DNA from: Dolomedes plantarius
Lineage: Eukaryota; Arthropoda; Arachnida; Araneae; Dolomedidae
Reading direction: 5' to 3'
Assembly: GCA_907164885.2 (NCBI GenBank)
Contig: OU015492.1
Span: forward strand, 196,024,460 to 196,088,459
DNA: 64,000 bases
Part shown: positions 12,184 through 26,100 of the stretch, piece after piece
How the letters are laid out: each line of letters starts with the position of its first letter
Position numbering within the stretch: the stretch's first letter is position 1
Program-made: the position numbers and the translations under genes
The notes under the pieces: model-generated
Database searches by the model: none
Told to the model about the DNA's origin: nothing
Seen by the model: only the letters and a program-made list of their open reading frames with translations

Positions 12184-15100
12184 CTGCAAAAGTTAAAAAT
12201 GTACTGACATAAATTTTATAGCAGGATATGTGGCACTCTTATAGTTAATTGCTAATACTAGAAGTGTTCTATAAAAGAAATGAACACTTTATACTACAGA
12301 CTTATAACTAATATTTTTAAATATGATTTGTTCTAAAATTTATCACTAAATTTTCTTCTGTAACAACAAATATCTAAGTTTTTTATTCAAAAAAAATAAA
12401 TATCAAAGCAATTTAAAAAAAATACATCAGTAATTCTTTAATAATGAATTCTAAATATAATTTAATAAATTCAGAAAAATTTGTTTTTATTTTTTTATAA
12501 AAAAATTTCAATGATAAAATTCAAAGGCATTTTTATACTAATATATTATATGCTAGATATAAATGTATAATTGTTTAATAAGTAATCCTGGTTTTCAGTC
12601 AAATGTCATGAATATGTAGGGTATTAAAATTGTGTTGTTGTTGTTGTTGCTTATGCCACTTGACTGACAGCATCATCAGCTCAAGTCCCCAAGGCTATCG
12701 GCGATGAAGGTGCAGCTCTGACTTCAAAATTCTTTCATGTTATATTTTGATCAAACAAATCTCTTTAGAGCATATTAAATAAGGCATACTTTTTGTAATG
12801 TTCAACAAAAATTTATCGAGATAAATAAATAAATAGATATACTAACAAGGCATGTTTGTGACATAAAATTGACTAATAATATATTAATAAGCAAAAAATT
12901 TTATTGGTGACTTACTTGCAAAAATGCAGGGTCATATTCAAATAACTTTCCATCCTCCATTTGAATTTCTTTCGATAAATCAAAGCCAGAATCATTTATA
13001 TCTTCATAAAACTCCTGCAGCTTATCAGCAAATACTTGATTGATTTCCATTATACCTCTAATAAACATCTGAACTTCTTGTATATATTTCGTATTTAATA
13101 CACTAATTTCTTTCTCATATGTTTTACAAATATTCTAAAATGATAGTAATAACATCAAAATATTATACTTGAAATTAGAAAAATGGAGCGCATATAGAAA
13201 AGAGAAGAACTTACAGACACAAGATCTACATACAGACAAGTAGAATGAATAAAACTTTTAAATGTTTTTTGAAGGAAAGAATCACATTCCTCCTTTAATT
13301 TTTCAACATTTTTATCTTTTTCGTCTTCAGTAGCACCACTCTGGTAAATCAGGCATAATTTTTTTGGTATCTAAAATGAATAAAATTTATAAGTAAAAGT
13401 CATTCAAATATTTGCATTATCACAAGCAAAATTAATTTAACACAGACAAGAAAATTAAGATACTTTTGTAGCATATTTGATTAATAAATGCTGGAAAAAT
13501 TAATTCTTCAATGCAGTTTATAATGAATTTTGCATTACTTTGATAAGTTTAGTTCTTTTTAAATTTCTTAAGTTTTGAAAACCTTTCTACACCTAAAAAC
13601 AGTTTCAATAAGTTTAGTTAAAACTAAAACACTTGATGCTGATTTACACGGTTAAAACTACAAAACTTGAGGATTAACTGCATGGAATCTTTTCCAGAAG
13701 AAATATTAGTGAAACAGAAATTTGTTTTCATGTGAAAAATGCAAAATATTATAGTAAATGTAACACATAGTTATCAGTACAGTTACAAACACTGAGGTAA
13801 AAGTACATATTTAAAGATAGCAGAAATATTCAGTATTCAGTGGTGAGAGTTACTGAGTCAAAAATCCTCTTTCTGAGTTTAAAAAGTTTATTTTTAATTT
13901 GAGCATGGTGATAAGGAATAAACTTTTCATCTGAAACTCTGAATGCTCAGTGATGAAATATATTTTTCTAGATGTAAAAGTGAAAGCTGATGCATTTATA
14001 ACTTTACTTAAGGTCGAATTGTTTAGCTCAGAAGAAATATAACAATACTTTTACCTTAAAATTTCCCCTTACTGAATAATTGAAGCAAACAGCTTTACTT
14101 TATGATTTTTTTTTTCTAATATGGAGGTACTTTGTCGTGAGACACTACTTTATTATGAGAGCACCATAGAGGTGAGACAGAATTGCTCCCTATGAGGGGG
14201 ACTACACAGAAACGACCAAGCCTGATTCAGGGTTTGAACCCAAGCCCACTGCATGGCAGCTTAGAAAGCTAACCACTACACCAAGTGGGTGGTGCTCATC
14301 TTGAAGTCTTTTAGAACAAACATGAATGTGCCAAAAAGTTTGCAACTATTTCCATGAACACATTTACAAATGTGAAGACACAAAATTTTATTTTGTTTTA
14401 TAAATAAAAAGGTATGAATGAAAAACTAATCTCTCTATTCTAAAAAAAAGTAACTCCCGCTGCCACTGTCAAAAGCTTGTCACGTTATCTCCTCCAAAAC
14501 TGCTGGGGGTATGGGGTCGAGATCGATACCAATGGATGCAGAAAAATGGGGGGACCAAAGTAAGACATGTCTCATCTCCGTCGAACTTTAAGTATTTTTT
14601 TATTATATGTTTTGTGGGAAAATACTGACTTTTTCATCTTCAGATTACTATAATTCGCCAAAAAATGATCGTAGAATTTTGGTCTTTTTACAATCTAAGA
14701 CCATAGACATTTCTCTTTCAAACTAGACCTCATTTGTTTAAAAATATTTTAAAACAAACTAATATTTTCATCAAAAAATGAAACACACTTTTTCAAGAAA
14801 TATTGACTTTTTCATCTTCAGATTACGATAACTCGCCAAAAAATTATCGTAGAATTTTGGTCTTTTTACAATCTAAGACCATAGACATTTCTCTTTCAAA
14901 CTAGACCTCATTTGTTTAAAAATATTTTAAAACAAACTAATATTTTCATCAAAAAATGAAACACAGTTTTTCAAGAAATATTGACTTTTTCATCTTCAGA
15001 TTACGATAACTCGCCAAAAAATGATCGTAGAATTTTGGTCTTTTTACAATCTAAGACTATAGACATTTCTCTTTCAAACTAGACCTCATTTGTTTAAAAA

Positions 15101-18100
15101 TATTTTAAAACAGACTAATATTTTCATCAAAAAATGAAACACAGTTTTTCAAGAAATATCGTCCCCTATGTGGATGTAATATCGATGCTCCTTGAGTTTT
15201 TATCTTACAAAGAAAATATTTATATCACCTGGAAGCTGAAAGCTTTCTTATTCATATAAACCTCATTTCAAGTCTCTATCTTAAAATTTCAATTTTTAAT
15301 TGAATTTTAAAGCTGATAATTCAACAGTGATGAAAAGCCCCTTGCATAAGGGTCACAACAGTAAATGGATGGAAGCTGTTACATTGCCCGAGAATCACCC
15401 CTATGTATATCACTATTAGCCATAACAGAGGAGCGAGCATAGGGAGCCTAGGGGCGAAGCCCCTAGTAATTTAAAAAAATGAAAGATTCCCCCCCCTGAT
15501 ATTTTAAACAGTGAAATAGAGTGCTTAAAAGTTTTTAAGTTAAAATTCCATATAGATATGTGCTTGCATGTGTAAGAAAATAAAAAACATGTACTTGTTC
15601 TTTAACTGAAATAAATTTCATCTCTTCTTCACGAGAAACTTCCAAAGAGTACTCTTTTGCTTTTGACACAATTAAAAAAAACTGTGATTTTTCCTGTTGC
15701 ATTTCTTCATAAAACTTGTGACCTGTACTGTGCCACTCATCAAATATTTCAGTAACTTTTGAACAATGAGTATGAAGTTAAGGAAAATTTGAAAGCATTT
15801 GATATAAATGGATGAATAAAAAATATATTACTTATGATGTACAAATAATTTCCAACATAATTATTAACAATATATGATTTCTGAAGTAAAAAAAAATAAC
15901 ATAAAAATCAGTTAATATTACAATAAAATCAATAAAGTTACAATAAAATCAATTACAGTAAAATCAGTTTCCTTAATTTTTAACACATAAACTTAAAGAT
16001 AAGATTTTCCCCATTTTCTCACCTCTATAAGCAATTTATGTAATTTTCCTAATTATCAAAATCATCTTATTAATCAAAATAGATTGATCAGGTTTAGGCC
16101 TATGATTTTCAAAACATTTTTCATATGGTCTATCTCAGGGGTCGGCAACCTTTTTTACTTAGAGGACATATTTCAGAAATGGAGGAGTTCAGCGGGCACC
16201 ACTGGATGAAGAGGAGGAAGGAGGGGGTTAATATTAAAACATGAAAATATTAATGCGACATAAATTTTTAATACATAACTTCAAATTTCAATTTAATTAA
16301 TAATTAATGCAGTATTTGACATTGCAAATCTGCGGCCAACTCATAGTAATGCGGCACTTAAATTGAATTCCCAGTTCTCGGGCAATGGTCCAAATGAGTG
16401 TGAGTGAGGCTTGATCAGTAATTTGATTTTAAGTATTTCATATTGGAAAACAAAGATTCACAAATATTTGTCGATGTGCATTGAGACTTCAATTTCAGAG
16501 CACATTTTCTCAACAATGGGAGGCTATTTCCATTCACTAGATTTCAGAATTTTTCTTCGTTATGATGTAATTTTAATTAAATCTCATTTCTTATGTTTAT
16601 AATTACTAATTCTAAGTCCTCCGTATTGGAAATATGAAAATGTGTTGTGATTTTATTAGCCACATTGTCCTCTGTAGGAGAGAAAGGATTAATAAAAAAC
16701 ATCAAGAATGCCTCCAATTCGTAGAATTCTTCAAATCTAGTATTAAATTCTTCCAGTAAGGAATCAAAATGTTTGGAAAACTGATAGGTGCTAGAAATTA
16801 AATCGTAATAATTTTTTATTACCATTTTTAAATTTGGGAAATGTGATAAATTATCTTTCTCCATATGCAATTTTCAGAGTGCCAAGCTTTAAATGCATTT
16901 ATTGTACTTGTCATAGATGCAATATGATGATTTCTACCCTGTAGTTTCAAATTTAGTTACTTCAGTTTTACAGTTAAATCAGTTAGAAAGCCTAGCTCAA
17001 TTATCCAAGGTTTTTTCTCTAATTCTAAACAAATTTCATTCCTGGATAATAGAAATTCTTTCACCTAAGGTAATAAATTTAAAAACTGCTCAAATACCTT
17101 TCTTCTGCTGATCTCTCTCAATCAAATATCTAAACTTGAATAATCAAAAATATCTAAAATCAAATTTCTAAACTCAAATACCTAAAATTTAGATATTTGA
17201 ATGGCGGGCACTTTAAAATTGCTTCACGGACACCACGTTGCCGACCCCTGGTCTATCTTAACAGCTAAGCGAGAGCTAAAAAAAAGAAGGAAAAAGAAAA
17301 ACAGTTATGATACTTCCTTGCTAAATAAATGGGCCTTGTTTTCCACGTCTACTAAGAATGGCCCACTATATCTCTCAGTGGCGCACCCAGGGGGCCCTGG
17401 CCCCCCCCAAAGAAGTAGAAATATTGATTTTGCATTATAAATATTTGTATTCGTTCATCTCGGCCCACCCATGCATTATAAATATTTTTATCCATTCATC
17501 TCCCCCCCCCCCCCCCCCCAAGAAAAAATCCTGGGTGCACCACTGATATCTCTCTTACCATCAGTATGATGATTTCTACCCTGTAGTTTCAAATTTGTAC
17601 CAAATATCTACCCTGTAGTTTCAACAGTGGCTAAACAGAACAAGTAAACCTCCTTAATGTCTCTCTACACGGTGTATAAAAATCATGCTTTTAAAAAAAA
17701 AATTTTAAATTGGATTTTTTTATAAATTAGATTTTTAAAAAAATTTTAATCCTGAATTTTTAAAATTCCAATTTTATGTGTTATAAACTATTATATCACA
17801 TAAAATTGGAATTCAAAATAGAAAAATATTAGATTAAAAAAAATATTAGATTCTAAATATTAGATTCAAAATTATATACTATACTACTATATAACTAATG
17901 CATAAATGGGAGTAAACATTTTCAAATTCAAACATTGCTGATCATTGCCAATAAAATACTTTTTAATAATTTAAAACAAAAAAATAAAAGAAAAAAAAAA
18001 CAACCAATAACAAAATGATTTCAAACTAAAAATCAAAGAAGAAAATAATTTTATTTCATTATCCACAACTCTAAAAATATTTAAAAATTAGTTTTGTTTA

Positions 18101-20070
18101 AAGATTTATATATAAACACTAACTTAGCTGCCTTTTCTACACCTAATTAGTTTTGCAATTTGCTCTGTACAAGTCCAAAAGAGGAAAATATCCTCTCTAT
18201 CCCAGCAGTTGTTCCTTTTGTAGTACATAACATCAGTATTATATCAAACTATTTCTAATTCATACTTAATCCAGTTCTTTAGGAGTGCTATTGATTTCCA
18301 CTACTGTAAGGTATTTAATGATTGTAAAGCTTTTTTATTTAACAAAGTTCTATTAAAAGAAGAAGTGACCATAATTTATTTTAGTAAAATGTTTAAAAAG
18401 GAGATATCTCCATATGTTTCTTTAATAAAATATAAAGCTTGGTCTTTTTCATTTATTGTTAAACATCTCACTTCATAATTAGAATATAAGAGTACTTAGG
18501 ATTGGTCGTCTGACTTATTCTTAGAAACAAATCTGGCCAATCAAGATAATGTAAGTGTACAATCTCAGTGACAAGACTGATAAATAAAATAGACCAATAC
18601 ACACAATGGAAAATTTTCCAAGAAGCAAATGAGTTATACAGGGAGTAGAAATGTTAAATTATATGAATGAGATGTAAGATATACATGAAAGTCTCCTTTC
18701 ATTCCTGTTTATATTTAAATTTAATACCCTTATTAGGAAAATATACAAAAAAATGTTCAAAGTAATGTATAAAATAATTTTTTTGATTAAAATCAATGAT
18801 TTTTTTAAAAAATTATTTGATTAAAATGTCACTCTATCTCATAAACTATTTGATTATTTATCTATATGTTTCTACAATCAAATAATCTCTTCTAAATTGA
18901 AGTATTCAAAATTATAGCTAAATAATCACATATTATATACTATATTACACATTAAAATTAGGCATGTGCACACACACACACATATATATATGTATGTATG
19001 TATTTGTAGAATATGAACAAACTATTTACTGAAAGTCAATGAAAGGATATTCTTTAGAGATATGAGAAACAAGAGGAAAAGAATGAAGGAGTTCATAATT
19101 TTTTTCACTTAAAAGAAACGACTGGAATCCTTGACCATTAGCTAAGCCCTCAACATATGCTTCCTAATCAAATAGAAATAAATGTTTTAATGAAACTGTT
19201 GCACAACAGCAATTTAAATGAACAAATTAAATAAAATGTGACAATAATTCTACTTATCTACATTAAGTATATTCAATAATTATTAGAAAAATTAAAAATT
19301 TTGAAGAACAATTAGATTTGAGGTTATGATTTTTGGAAGAAGGTATAAGAGCTTTATATGGAATGCTAGAAAAACAATTTGATAAATAAAAATGAAAATT
19401 ATGACAGTGGATGAACAATTTACTCTTTAAGTATAGAAATCTATTATCTCTATATATAAAACAGTTCTCTAACTGACTGACTGACTGACATACAATGCAC
19501 AGACCAAACTGCTGGACCTAAAGGGCTGAAATTTTGTATGGCGATTCTTCTGATAGTGTAGGGGTGTACTAAGAAATATTTTTGAAAAATTCTTCTTCGA
19601 TTTTTTAAAATTAAATTTTTAAGCTGTTTTAGTAACTTTTTTTAAGTTTGCATTTAAAATAATAATTTGGGGGTTATAAAATTTATATCATGAGAAAGAT
19701 CATAAAAATTCCTTTAAAATGAGATCTTTTCGAATCTTTACCACCATTTTCTGATTTTTGGTGAATTTTTAAAGATTAATTTTTAGAATTTAATTTATTA
19801 AATGCTGATCATGTGATTTCTTTTTCTGGTACTTTAAATAAATTTATCGTCACGTGCAGAACAACTAAATAGACAAAAAAAAATTTTTTTTTTTCTTGCT
19901 AATGCGGCAGACGATTGGACATTATCCATAAAAATATTAAAATACAATAAAAGATATTATGTTCTTCAAACTGTACTATATTAACTGTACTATAGTATGT
20001 CCTATTACATTTAATTTGAATGTTTTCTTCTACATTATTTTGTCTATAAAAATATCCCTTACAATTTTTT

Positions 20071-20112
<42 letters not shown>

Positions 20113-23100
20113 ACATCAATTGTATACATTGATCATCATATTTATTATAAGTAAATATATATACAGTAACCACCGCTTATAGGGATCAGTGGTTATAAGA
20201 ATCAACCGTTTATAAGAATCAATATCGCAAAAACAAAAACAAATGTATTATTTCTATGTTAAAATTTCCGCTTTAAAGAATCAATCCACCGGTTATAAGA
20301 ATCAGTTTGCAATTTTCGCCTTCCTTTCATTTTTCCAAAAAATGCCACTTGAACTCTCAAAAGGTACGAAATTCTTTCTTAAGTTTTTGAAAAGAAAGAT
20401 TGATAAAACTTTGGGGTGGAAAACAGTCGTAAAATACATTCCTTTAGACATAACATAAGAGTTTCTCCTCATACGATTTTGCTAAACACTGTCTTATTAG
20501 CTTTACCCAGGGACATCTAACCCGCCCGGGTCCGATTTCACTTTTCTCCAGACAGGCACTCCTTTTTTCCCACCACTTACTTCCTGGTTGCGAATTTCTG
20601 GACCCTGAAACACATAAATCTTCCGCGAAGTGTCCACCATCACTTACGCAAACGGGACAGTGGATTCAGCACTTCAAACCGTGAAACGTAAACGGATCCA
20701 TTTTGCTGAATCAGATGAACCAGATGCTGAATCAAACGTTTCACGGTTTGATTCCGAATCAAACCGTGAAACTTAAGCTATAAAGTGAATCTTCGTCTGA
20801 GACTGTAATAAGCATACGTTGCTAGTATTCACTTTAGTTTTCTAACAAAATTTCCAGTTAGTGTTAGAACTTTTTGATAGTCGAATTCAAATATGATAAA
20901 AACAAGGAAAACTCTTAGTTGTTCTGAAAAAAAGAACTTGTTAATTAGATATGATGCTCTTCCAAAGTGTAGTCAAAGAGAAGCTGCTTCTTGTTGATTT
21001 TATAATCATGTGTTCTTACTTATAGGTCTAGAAATTGAGTTATAGTATTTGTTTAGAAATTGAGTATTTTTAAAATTATAAAAAATAATTTTAATAAATG
21101 ATAAATAACGTAAATTAAAGAGTATTTAATGGTAAATTATGTATATATGTGCCTGTGTGTTTATATATATGTACAAGTATATATTTGTGTATGTGTGCCT
21201 GTCCAAAGGGAAGTTTCGGTTATAAGAATCAACCGCTTATAAGAATCAAAAACAGTAATAACAAACGTGATTCTTATAAGCGGAAATCACTGTATATATA
21301 TTTATTTTTTTGGCATTAATTGTATACATTGACCGTTGTATTTAATTTGAATGTACTCCGTAGCGAAGTGCGGGTTTTCAGCTACTGATTACATATACAC
21401 CTCCAGAATACTAGGCAACCTTGGATCTATGTTTCATTCTTGCTACTGAATCCTCAGCATGACATAGATGATGAATATGCTGGAGGGAAAAGAATTCCAA
21501 ATGTGGAACTTCTATCAATTTTCACTTGTAACTGACAAAGTGCAGTCAATCAGCCCACTTTGGAAAGAATCATCCTCGCAAATTGTGGCACAAAATTTAG
21601 AGTACTTGAAGATGACAAAATGCATAAAGCACCCTCTGCTCGGTGGAGCCAACTGCAAATATATACACTTCCAGAATACCAGGCAGCCTTGGATTTAGGT
21701 TTCACCTTTGTTATGGGCTCCTTAGAAAGGCATAGATATCCACTGAGTATGCTGGAGGGAGAGTAATCCCAAATGTGGAATTTCTCTAAATTTTTACTTA
21801 TGACTGACAGAGTAAATTATGAAGAATTTTTAACAAGGAGTATGGAACTATTCAAATCTGCTTTAACCCTTCAGCGGGTGCTCCCTTGTACAGAGTGCAA
21901 CATTTTCGACCATGAAACAAACCATTAATTTTGAATGGTTTGTTTTGACATGTAAGGTTTGAATGTTCTAAGCAGTTTCTATTTATAGCTACACTCTTTC
22001 TAACATAGGTCTGATTTTCTGACCCTTGTATTCTTTTCCATTCATTCATAGTTATAATTTAACCGTGGTAAACCAATGGTTATACTGGATTACAATACGA
22101 CAAAAGCAGGTGTTGATGTACTCAATCAAATGTGCAGCTATGACACAGTATCTGCATATCACAAAGATGGACAATCTCATTGTTTTTTAGGTTTTTGGAT
22201 ATAATAGGAATCAATTCGCAAGTTGTCCTTAGATCCAATAAACCAGACAGTTTTGAAATAAGGTGATTGTATCTGCATACTTTGGCCTTTAATTACAAAT
22301 ATATCTCAATATTATAAATATTTTATATCTTGTCATAAAATGCAGAATTATTATTTTCAATTTGAAAAAAAAAAAGTTTATTAAAAAAGGAATAATCAAG
22401 GTTGAAAGAGACGCTGCACTTTGTGCCATGCATGCCTGTTGGTATTCCAAAAATTGGTGTGCCGGCTGAAGGGTTAAGCATAAAAATCTAAACTATTTAT
22501 CTAATAAAGTACTGATCTGAAAATTTCAGATTAATTTCTAAGTAACTAAGATGAAAACAAAACACATAGCAGTTCATAGCATGACAGACTTAATATAAAA
22601 CCTTAAATAATTCAACTGATTAATCATATTGAACTGCGATCATATTTGCAATAAATACAATAATGTTGATAAATGAAAAGAATTTTCAATTTATTTTATC
22701 CCTCATATCTTTGATGATGTGGGTGTAGTGACATGTTGAAAGTTTGTTTGGTTGAGAGTGCTACGGTCATTTTTTGCTACATGAGGGGTAATTAGACTAG
22801 GATCTAGAGCTTTAAGCCAATCCCAAACAGCTACAAACATCCATGCCAATAGTGGAACTTGAACAAACAGACTCTGGTACTGAAATCCAGTCCCCTAGTC
22901 ATTCAGCCATTATATGGCTGACATGTTGAAGGAGCCATTTCTACTGACAATAAAATAAACTAAGATGAATTGTAAATGTAAAATATTGTAATAAAAACAA
23001 ATACCTACGAATGTAACACTAGCAGAATGAACTTTAATGTTTTTTAAGATAAAATACCATACACATTCTTTTTTTTTTTTTTTTCCAACTTTGAACAGAA

Positions 23101-26100
23101 AGAAAACATTTTCATGCAAACAAATAAATAAATATTAGGTAGAAACAAATTGAGGGTTAAAACCTTTCTTATTGAAATTGAATTTATCTATTGAGTGATA
23201 CATGATGATACAAATCTTAAACATAAATATGAGCTTAGTAGAAATAAACAAATTTGATTGCAACTTCATCCCATTTCATTCAAAAACAAATAATGTTACA
23301 ATAAAATTTCAGAGAATGTGTTACTATATGATTGTGACCAAAACTAGGATAAATTAAAAAACTGTCAAAAACCTATGAACATCATCAAACAGTATGGAAT
23401 TTAAATTGTTTGTAATCTATATATATAAAACAGTTCCATAACTGACTGCCTGAAAGATAATACACAGACCAAACCGCTGGACCTAAAGGGCTGAAATTTT
23501 GCATGGCGATTCTTCTTATAGTGTAGGGGTGCACTAAGAAAGATTTTTGAAAAATTCTTCTTAGATGTTTTTAAATTTTTAAGCTGTTTCTGTAACATTC
23601 TTTAAAGTTTACATTTAAAATAATAATTTGAGGGTTATAAAATTTATATCATGAGAAAGATCCTAAAAATTCCTTTAAAATGAAATATTTTTCGAATCTT
23701 TACCTCCCTTTTCTAATTTTTGGTAAATTTTTAAAGATTAATTTTTAGAATTTAATTTATTAAATACTGATCATGTGGTTTCTTTTCTTTTGATGATACT
23801 TAAAACCAATTTTGCATCACATGCATAACAACAAAATAAATTGACAAAAAAATATTTTGTTTTTCTTTCTAATGTAGCAGATGATTGGACATTATCCAAA
23901 AAAATATTAAAATACGGTAAAAGAAATGTTCCTCAAACTGTACTATATTCTTTAGTTTGTTCTATTAGATTTAATTTGAATATTTTCTTCTACATTATTT
24001 TGTCTATAAAAATATCCATTATGATTTTTTTATAAATATATTTTTTGTTTTTGTTTTTGGCATTAATTGCATATATTGACTGTTGTATTTAATTTGAATG
24101 TACTTCATAGCGAAGCAAGGGCTATTCAGCTACTTTAAATATAAAAACAAAAATAGCAATAAATGGTATTGTGTATACCATTCTAAATGAAAAACTGGTC
24201 AAAAGGACACTTTCTAAAAGAAGCTAACAGGTCTAGCATTTTCTAGTCCAGGGGGCTTAGCAACAACAACAACAACAGATATATTTGATCATGCTTCCAT
24301 CTCAATTATTTTCTTCACTGCAAATTCTAAAAGAATAATATATTTAATTCTAATTTTATTTATATTTAGAAGATTTTTTGGATAAGAAGAAAAAAATACC
24401 TACTTTATCAACATCGGGGAAAGAGCACTTAAACTTTTCTTTCACATTCTGTGTAAAAATACTCTTTTCACTTTTAGAAGGAAATTTCTTAAAAGCCTCT
24501 TTTAACTGAAAGAATAATTTCAATGAAAAATATATATTAAATAACTAGAAAAATAACAGAAAAATCCAATATCTGTAAGAATGACCTGTTTTGAAAAGAA
24601 AATTCCATTCGTATTAAAATAAGATCAAATTAATCAAAACTCTAAAAATTTAGAAATTTTTTTGTTAAAAAATATAACAGATTTAAAAAAGATAAAACAT
24701 GAATGTAATGAACACAGATATTTAAAATAATCAAAATTTAAATTTGCCATTTAATTTGTAATTCTTTTTGTAATTCTTCTTAATTTCTTAATATTTGTTT
24801 TGTTTTGTCTGTTTCTTCTGTTTTCTTAGTGTTTTATACTTACCTCTGTAAGTCCCGTGTGATACTTTGTGGTACACGGGAATTTTATGTGTATTTTTTA
24901 ATTTAAAAAAAAAATTTGCAATTTAGAAATGATTTTGACATTTGCTTAGCAAATATTTTGAACTTCTGTTAACTGCATATTTTGTACATCTTAATACACT
25001 GAGTAATCTGAAATATGTGTTCATTATTAATATCAACAAAATAAGTGGCCAAATGACTAGGGTGCTGGCATTAGATCCAGAGCCTGGGGGTTCAAGTCCC
25101 ACAGTTGGCTTGGATGTTTGTAGACATTCAGAATTGGTCTAATTAATAAGTCCTTGTGTAGCAAAAGTTGACTGTAATGCACTAAACCACCCATCAATGA
25201 AAGATGATCTAAACCAGGCGCAGTGGCGTAGCGAGGGGTGGGCAAGGGGGTCTATCATGCCCTGGGCGCCAAATGGTCCTTTTCAATACTTCTATATATT
25301 ATATTACTATATGTGTTTTGGAAAGGGGGCGCCAAATAGGTATTGTGTCCCGGGCGCCAGTTAACCTCACTTTCTGACCAGGGGTCAGAAATGCAGTGCC
25401 CGTGAGACAATTTTAAAGTGCCTGCCATTCAGATATCTAAATTTTAGACGTTTGAACAACAAATGCTCATAGTTCTAATGAATAATTTTAGTAAAAAATT
25501 TTTAAACCTTAAAGCCGCAAACATCAAAAACTGAGCAGCCTGCTCTCTCGTGAGCATCTCTCACCCCTTGCCTGCTTGTTTTTCTTGCTCTGAAATTGAA
25601 TGCACGTCGACATACTAGTATGCTTGTGAATCTTTGTTTTCCAATGGGAACCAATTAAATCACAGTACCGGTAAAGCTTCACTGACACTCATTTGGACCA
25701 ATGCCTGAGATCAGGGAATTCAACTTACGTGCCACATTACAACAAGGTGACCGCAGACTTCCAATGTCAAATATTGCATTAATTATCAACTTTAGATTGT
25801 TTTATTTAAATTAAAATTTGAATTTATGTATTGAAAATTTATGTCGCATTAATATTTTCATATTAATATATTACCCCCCCCCCCTTCCCCCCTCCTCCTC
25901 TTCATCCAGTGGTGGCCGCCGAACTCCCACATTTTTTAAATATGCCCTCCTCATAAAAAAGGCTGCCGACACCTGATCTAAACTTTGAAAATTTTGCATG
26001 ATTAATAATAATAAAAATAAGTGGCAAAAGATTGTATAAATTATAACTCTTATTTTGCATGAAACAAATTGTGATTTTAAAGTATGAATGGGTGAATTAA

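Larger units (their letters stand above)
20164..21292 (+). mobile_element. pogo/Tigger-like element nested in Helitron copy B
   Basis: The inverted ends are CAGTAACCACCGCTTATAGG and its partner (CTTATAAGCGGAAATCACTG on the plus strand), flanked by TA on both sides. The motif GGTTATAAGAATCA or variants recurs several times near both ends, as in Tigger-class subterminal regions. An N-terminal helix-turn-helix fragment of a transposase remains at 20893-20997, but the DDE domain is missing, so this is a deletion derivative. A perfect palindrome lies inside. Confidence 0.75.
19447..21385 (+). mobile_element. Non-autonomous Helitron, family H1, copy B, split by a pogo element
   Basis: Starts TCTCTATATATAAAACAG and ends GTAGCGAAGTGCGGGTTTTC followed by AGCTAC, where the terminal CTAG has mutated to CTAC. 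It contains an unrelated 1.13-kb pogo-like element inserted at a TA in the (TA)n-rich part (20164-21292). Without it the copy is about 0.8 kb, similar to copies A and C. It lies in DRC3 intron 5. Confidence 0.78.

Noticed and set aside
14220..14296. Possible tRNA gene (good A and B boxes)
   Set aside because: No complete cloverleaf or acceptor stem, and the sequence continues into a SINE body with a poly(A) tail.
16577..16870. Host gene related to GTF2IRD2
   Set aside because: The frame lies fully inside a hAT element with perfect ends and target duplication, and it lacks the rest of the protein.
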